From Ophiothrix spiculata (lineage: Eukaryota > Echinodermata > Ophiuroidea > Amphilepidida > Ophiotrichidae): DNA of 40,548 nucleotides. The notes beneath the pieces were generated by a model. The model ran no database searches. It saw only the letters and a list, made by a program, of their open reading frames with translations, and had not been told where the DNA came from. Within the stretch, counting starts at the first letter, position 1, and every line of letters begins with the position of its first letter. This document shows, in pieces, positions 35,690 to 40,548 of the stretch. Position numbers and translations under genes: made by a program. The stretch lies in the NCBI GenBank assembly GCA_000969725.1, contig JXSR01S016181.1. One strand, written 5' to 3'.

Positions 35690-36042
35690 ATGTTTGAAAG
35701 TTAGTTATTAGTTCTTAGATTTCTTTTAAAAATGTAGAAAAGTCCAAAGTCTCAAGTATCATCTAAAAGATATTTGAATATAGCAGGCCTCTGAAGAATC
35801 TTGACTATCTGATGAGAGAGGAATTCATTATGTATTTATACAATGGCTGTTGCTATTGTGTTGCTGTCCTTTTGTTTTGAGTGAAGAGGTGAAAACTCTA
35901 GCTGTTCCCGGTCTTAGAGTGATATGTATCTCTACATGTTTTTTCCTTACTATATTGTAGGCCTAAAAAGCATAATACATAAGAAAACTGCTTAATTCAT
36001 TAAAAGATATGTAATTCCAAGTGGCCTATGCACACTTTACAG
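35690..36042. other. Putative intron
   Basis: AT-rich, ending in gcctatgcacactttacag, a reasonable acceptor for the next exon. Confidence 0.4.
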
Positions 36043-36135
36043 GTATCCGCTGACCACTATGGCCAAAGTAAACCCCACTTCACACCAAGCATTATTTCAG
36101 GTTCTGTGGCAACCTCTAGGGGAGCTGAATCTTGA
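36043..36135 (+). CDS. Candidate terminal exon with stop codon
   Basis: The acceptor cacactttacag is followed by 30 codons and TGA (36133-36135). The peptide begins VSADHYGQSKPHFTPSIISG and is Ser-rich at its end (GAES). Joined in phase to 35476-35553 it would be the C-terminus of a protein. No AATAAA close downstream was noticed. The minus strand is also open across 36060-36170, a warning that this may be a GC-richer repeat rather than coding DNA. Confidence 0.38.
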   Translation, partial: VSADHYGQSKPHFTPSIISGSVATSRGAES

Positions 36136-36177
36136 TCAGCCAACATATGCACCATGGCTGCCCGGATCAGCTCCCTA
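36117..36177. repeat. 61-nt imperfect hairpin
   Basis: taggggagctga at the left pairs with tcagctccct at the right with one bulge, and cagcca pairs with tggctg near the 12-base loop. An internal bulge separates the two stems. It overlaps the stop codon of the candidate terminal exon. The size is in the range of microRNA precursors, but the bulges are large, so this is only a structural observation. Confidence 0.6.
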
Positions 36178-37000
36178 CGTTTCGTACATGTTTCCATGAT
36201 ACAATTATTTGAAAATATTACTATGATGGTGCATACTGTTTTATCAATAAGATATTTTGCCCAAGGACACTACATAATTCTACGAAGGAGTTTGAACTTA
36301 TCACTGTCATGAATAGATCATCATACCTTCACAGTGAATCTATGTCTTCCTACCATTGAAAATAGTTGGTTCTTTGTGAGATCTGGGTATGCTATCCAGA
36401 GGGTTAAACAATACCAAAAAATATCAGTTGGAATACTGTTTAGCCATGCTTGCTGTCCAACACATATGTTTCCTGTGTATGCCTCCTGCATGTATGTCCC
36501 CTGTCATTTTACTTGGAGATAAAAATGCTAAGACATATCTGCTCTTTTTCATTGTCTGTCTTGATTTCATGTTGTCCCAAAACTGATGTCAGCACAACTT
36601 AAGAGGAAGCAGGAAAATGACAAGATCATTACAAGGAAATGCAATCTTCGCCACATGTCATCATTGTGACATGCAAGCTTTCCGTGTTGTTTGATACAAC
36701 TATCAGGAGGGATTATCTGGGCAAGCAAGAGGTAATGAAATAATCTGAAGTCTTTGACTTGTGAGGATGGTTCAGTCAGTGGCAGACACTTCTATTGGCT
36801 TATTTGCTAGTATTTTATTGAATGACAGAATCACAATATTTGAACATGGCTTTTAAAATGGAGATCGCATAAGTTCAGAATCATCCTAAACCGTAACCTC
36901 AGATCTGCCTACAAATTCAAGAACAGCCAATTGGCAATTTGAATCAATATACGAATTTCTAATAGTCTGGTGCAGTAATGCAAACAAAAGGTATCAATCT
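36178..37000. other. Unassigned stretch
   Basis: No gene or repeat was recognised. The overlapping open frames 36334-36586 have no support. Confidence 0.4.
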
Positions 37001-37174
37001 GGACCTTTCCATCATGCCTTGCTTCCAATCAGATTTTTTGTATAAGTTTTAAATAAAAAGGTGTTAGTGTTGAAACAGCACAATTAGCAGACCTCATCCA
37101 AATTTTGTATTTCAGATGTTTTTTCACCTATACACTCATGAGTCTATTGGAAGCAAGGCATGATGGGAAGGTCC
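37001..37174. repeat. Foldback, 29-bp arms
   Basis: ggacctttccatcatgcctt... (37001-37029) and its complement (37146-37174) match at 28 of 29 positions with a loop of 116 bases. Weaker pairing continues outward to about 36977 and 37196. It looks like a small foldback element. Confidence 0.88.
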
Positions 37175-38260
37175 TGATATCCTCTTTTGATGCAAACAGT
37201 CCCAGAGTCAAGATTGTACAAAATTGTCATATAATTGCCAGTGCGTCATTCATAGTTGATCGTAGGGCTAAATGTGACATTGTGACCAAACCATAAGAAT
37301 TGCTGCAGTTGAAAATAAATATTTCAGCTTGCTGAATGCAGTGAACTTATCAAGCGTATCATGGAATCAATCAGAATCCTTATGCAAGATCTGGCCATAA
37401 TGCTTCAGCATTTTGCATACATTCTTAGCCTGGAGCTCTTTTTCGTCTAATTCAGTGGAGACCAGATAACATCCAATTCCAATAAAGTAACATGTGTTTG
37501 CTGTGAATTCAATTTCCTTCTCGTTAACTCAAAACTTGTCGAGCATAGCATGGAAACATAGCCGCCATTATGCTACCTGCTTTCCGCTTCAATTTCTTGG
37601 TGCAATCGCAGAAAGGCATAGATGAATTTTTTCTGTCTGGCACCTTCAGTCAACATCACGTTGCAATGAGTCATGAGTCTACATCAAGCATCTGCAAATA
37701 TAAGACTTGCTTTCCTCCAAAAGAAAGCAGTGTGTATTTATTTCATCACAACTATACTATAACTATTGGAGCCTTCAATATGTCAAATCATACTTCTTCA
37801 TTCTTTAATGCTTTAATGGTAAAGATCTCATCTTCTTAATTCAATTTTATTTCTCTCTAAGTCCATGTATTTCAATCATACAAATAACACAAAGTACAAT
37901 ATGATAAACTGTACACAAGAAGCACCCACTTTATTAAGTGCCCCACCAAAATAAAAACCTCTTCACCAATGGTTACTCAGTGGTGTGTTCCTATTAACAT
38001 ACTCCACCATTTAACACATCCAAATCTCTCTTTCAGATCTCAGAAATGAACCAAGCCCTGTTTTATCATAGAGCAGGAGTGCATATGCATAGAAAATCTA
38101 AGGAACTGTGTCCCCTGATGGCATTCCACAGATAAACATCACTTTGAGAAGCACAAGATCCAGGGTTTGAATCTAGGAAAGTCCCTTTTTAGACCCTTCC
38201 AATGGAAGTCTAGAAACACATCACGACCAGGGTCATAGTTTAAAGTAAGTACATACAGAA
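37175..38260. other. Unassigned, one tRNA-like remnant
   Basis: Near 38155-38185 ccagggtttgaatctagg resembles a decayed SINE B box on the plus strand. The frame at 37570-37839 shows no motif. Confidence 0.35.
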
Positions 38261-38444
38261 AACAGGACTATTTGCACCCTCAAATTTTGGCTAATTTAAG
38301 TTAAGATATTGCGCCACACATGGAACGATGCTGCACAAGTGTGTAGTGACCCAACACTGCATTCTGATTGCGTGCTAATTATTTGATAAAATGAAATGCA
38401 TTTTACATTTTTAAGCTAAATTGTAGGTACGCAAGCAAAAGCAC
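38261..38444 (+). repeat. Dispersed repeat, copy 2
   Basis: Homologous to 34831-34972 (ggactatttgcaccct, attatttgataaaat, tacgcaagcaaaagcac), with about 40 extra bases in the middle (cacacatggaacgatgctgc region). Both copies have tRNA-like remnants nearby, so they may belong to a larger composite repeat. Confidence 0.75.
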
Positions 38445-39359
38445 TTGACTCGCTCGCCAGTTGCAATTCTCAACTACCCTTCCATTAGTGTCTCCTACAG
38501 ATGGCTGCCATCCAGGGAGATCTCGGCTCCCATTTCCTGCTGTCATAAACACATTCATTTTCTCATGGTTTGAATTGGATATCAAATTTATCATGGTCTT
38601 TCATAGTTTTGTGCATTTATATAAAACTAACAAGTTAAAATTGATTTAGTCATTCTCTTTAGCCAAGACCCAGACTATATATAAACAGATGCCTATCTTC
38701 ACTTAAGGTATTACTTAGTGTTCATAACTGTCACTAAAACATCTAGAATTATTACTTTTGAAAAGTCGCAAGGATTAGTCCAGATTTAGGAAGCTGTTGA
38801 GACGGTTACCTATCATCCCTATGGTGTGAACATTGTGTGCTTTGGGTTACAACTTTCCAGTCAAAAAAAACCTGTCAATGCTTTTAAAAAACTAGTGATG
38901 GAATTAATGACTTACTCCTGTATTGTGTTGCGTCACTGATTGCATATTAAGCTTACATTTCACACGATACAGGGTACTTTTAAAAGCGCTGCCAATGAAT
39001 GCATCATATTACTTAGTTAAACTGATTACTGATTGGCGATAGTGGTCCAATTTTGCTACAAATAAATTGCCCTAATGGTAACACTGTATTAGGTACCTTG
39101 ATAAGGACACTGGCTACACTTTTCTTCTGACAAGTCGGGTATAACCAGTAAATTGCTAAGGAAATTCATTGATACTCATGCCTGATTTGTAGGCAAAGTC
39201 TTTGCAATATAAAATAGCGTATAGACTAGGATCTTTCAGAATGGTTGGGCCTTTTCTCATTGGACCAAACTATAGTCAAATTTGAACCTTTTGATTTCTG
39301 TTGATAGGACAGATTTATTTCCAATATATATTACCACTAGTTGACAACCCTGCAATATG
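38445..39359. other. Unassigned; short GC-richer spot
   Basis: At 38485-38530 a strong pyrimidine tract and AG (ccattagtgtctcctacag) precede atggctgccatccagggaga. A short exon is possible, but all three frames are open for only 15-35 codons and none is preferred. The rest is unassigned. Confidence 0.35.
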
Positions 39360-40548
39360 CACATCAAACCAACCTGTCAGTTGGTCTCCTTGCCTGCAAA
39401 TCAAAGCCATAATCAGTTCCGTCTATTCTCCTTTGTAAAACAAACAAGCATATCTGTCAGAAAATTGTCACAAGCAATAGAACATACATCTTTAGCCCAG
39501 CTTCCTGCTTCGAAAGACTATTGACAGGGAGTCCTACCTTGTTCCACAACACTAATGACCTCTCAAATCTCTACCAATTTGCAAATCAATAATCAATCTG
39601 TCAAGTTAGTATTCCTTACAAATCATTTTACAAACCATTTTATCTATTTCCTTATAACACACAAACAAGTACATCTATCAGACTGCTTTCAGACAATTGT
39701 CACAAACCATAACACATCTACTGCTGCACTGACTTGCAATCCTACACAATCAACTACACAACATCTCAAATCTTGACCAATTTTTGTATTAAAAACAACC
39801 TGTCAGTCAGTAAGTATCCCTTTCAAATCATTGTCCAATTCTTGATATCACGCACACAACTGCATCTGTCAGACTGCTTTCAGACAATTGTCACAAACCA
39901 TAACACATCTCCTGCTGCACTGACTTGCAATCCTAGGCATCAACTACACAACATCTCAAATCTTGACCAATTTGCGCATCAAAAACAACCTGTCAGTCAG
40001 TAAGTATCCCTATCAAATCATTGTCCAATTCTTGATATCACGCACACAACTACATCTGTCAGACTGCTGTCAGACAATTGTCACAAACCATAACACATCT
40101 CCTGCTGCACTGACTTGCAATCCTACGCAATCAACTACACAAAAACATCTCAAATCTTGACCAATTTGCACATAAAAACAACCTGTCAGTCAGTAAGTAT
40201 CCCTTTCAAATCATTGTCTAATTCTTGATATCACACACACAACTACATCTGTCAGACTGCTGTCAGACAATTGTCACAAACCATAACACATCTCCTGCTG
40301 CACTGACTTGCAATCCTACACAATCAACTACACAACATCTCAAATCTTGACCAATTTGTGTATTAAAAACAACCTGTCAGTCAGTAAGTATCCCTTTCAA
40401 ATCATTGTCCAATTCTTGATATCACGCACACAACTACATCTGTCAGAATGCTTTCAGACAATTGTCACAAACCATAACACATCTCCTGCTGCACTGACTT
40501 GCAATCCTACGCAATCAACTACACAACATCTCATATCTTGACCAATTT
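39360..40548 (+). repeat. Satellite array, about 191-bp unit, runs off the window
   Basis: The word gacttgcaatcc recurs at 39731, 39922, 40112, 40305 and 40496, spacings of 191, 190, 193 and 191. Each unit contains aacctgtcagtcagtaagta, cttgatatcacgcacacaac, and ctgtcagac followed by the palindrome gacaattgtc. Units from about 39740 on are very similar. 39540-39740 is more diverged and 39360-39540 is barely recognisable, the usual decay toward an array edge. Open frames of 65-89 codons through it exist only because the unit lacks stops in some frames. The array continues beyond 40548. Confidence 0.95.

Noticed and set aside
39555..40541. Repeated 65-89-codon frames as a repeat protein
   Set aside because: They are translations of the 191-bp satellite; unit length varies (190-193), so the frame is not conserved along the array.
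1..40548. CRISPR arrays, prokaryotic operons, rRNA genes
   Set aside because: No regularly spaced identical repeats with unique spacers, no ribosome binding sites or long frames, and no rRNA-like conserved blocks.

Overview
This is AT-rich, gene-poor eukaryotic DNA with no prokaryotic operon structure. No open frame is longer than 118 codons. The recognisable content is transposon-derived repeats, tRNA-derived SINE pieces, tandem repeats and a few short candidate exons with GT/AG borders. The SINE at 11.7 kb carries a central stretch (tttttctccgggtcctccgg) of a kind found in many marine invertebrates. With small non-autonomous DNA transposons throughout, this suggests a marine invertebrate, perhaps an echinoderm or hemichordate. 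That assignment is an inference; nothing here fixes the species.

Layout. 1-980: degenerate palindromic array built on acaagcttgt/acgagctcgt. 1250-2000: a 50-bp direct repeat and a 135-bp tandem repeat. 2.0-11.5 kb: mostly unassignable, with two candidate minus-strand exons (2261-2366, 7282-7409) and one foldback. 11.6-12.4 kb: a SINE between inverted arms, then a MITE with perfect 64-bp terminal inverted repeats (TIRs). 13.0-13.9 kb: a diverged direct duplication with a 50-N gap between the copies. 14.1-15.2 kb: a nested pair of TIR elements, the inner one holding GGATCAAAA microrepeats and a tRNA-like sequence. 17.7-18.1 kb: a relative of the outer element without the insertion. 20.1-23.0 kb: three further TIR elements, two of them opposite-strand copies of one family. 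24.5-25.9 kb: a CpG-richer block with possible TIRs. 27.0-31.9 kb: three more TIR elements. 32.7-38.4 kb: SINE fragments, a dispersed repeat pair and hairpins. 39.36 kb to the window end: a ~191-bp satellite array running off the edge.

Genes. The best coding signal is on the minus strand: exons at 30350-30401, 23045-23137, 22397-22441 and 17303-17356, with mutually compatible phase and good splice sites. Their products would join in that order. The last encodes LFHLKKGWLIKQGEAEQ, which looks like the first strand of a pleckstrin-homology domain, most like the second PH domain of the MPRIP/outspread/TRIOBP group. If this is right, 17-30 kb is intron of that gene and the transposons there are intronic. 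On the plus strand, 35476-35553 and 36043-36135 join in phase into a C-terminal peptide ending at TGA; I do not recognise the protein.

I found no system I can call undescribed and exciting. The most informative observations are the nested transposon with its insertion-free relative, the SINE inside inverted arms, the gap-flanked duplication (possible false duplication), the array edge of the satellite, and the split minus-strand gene.
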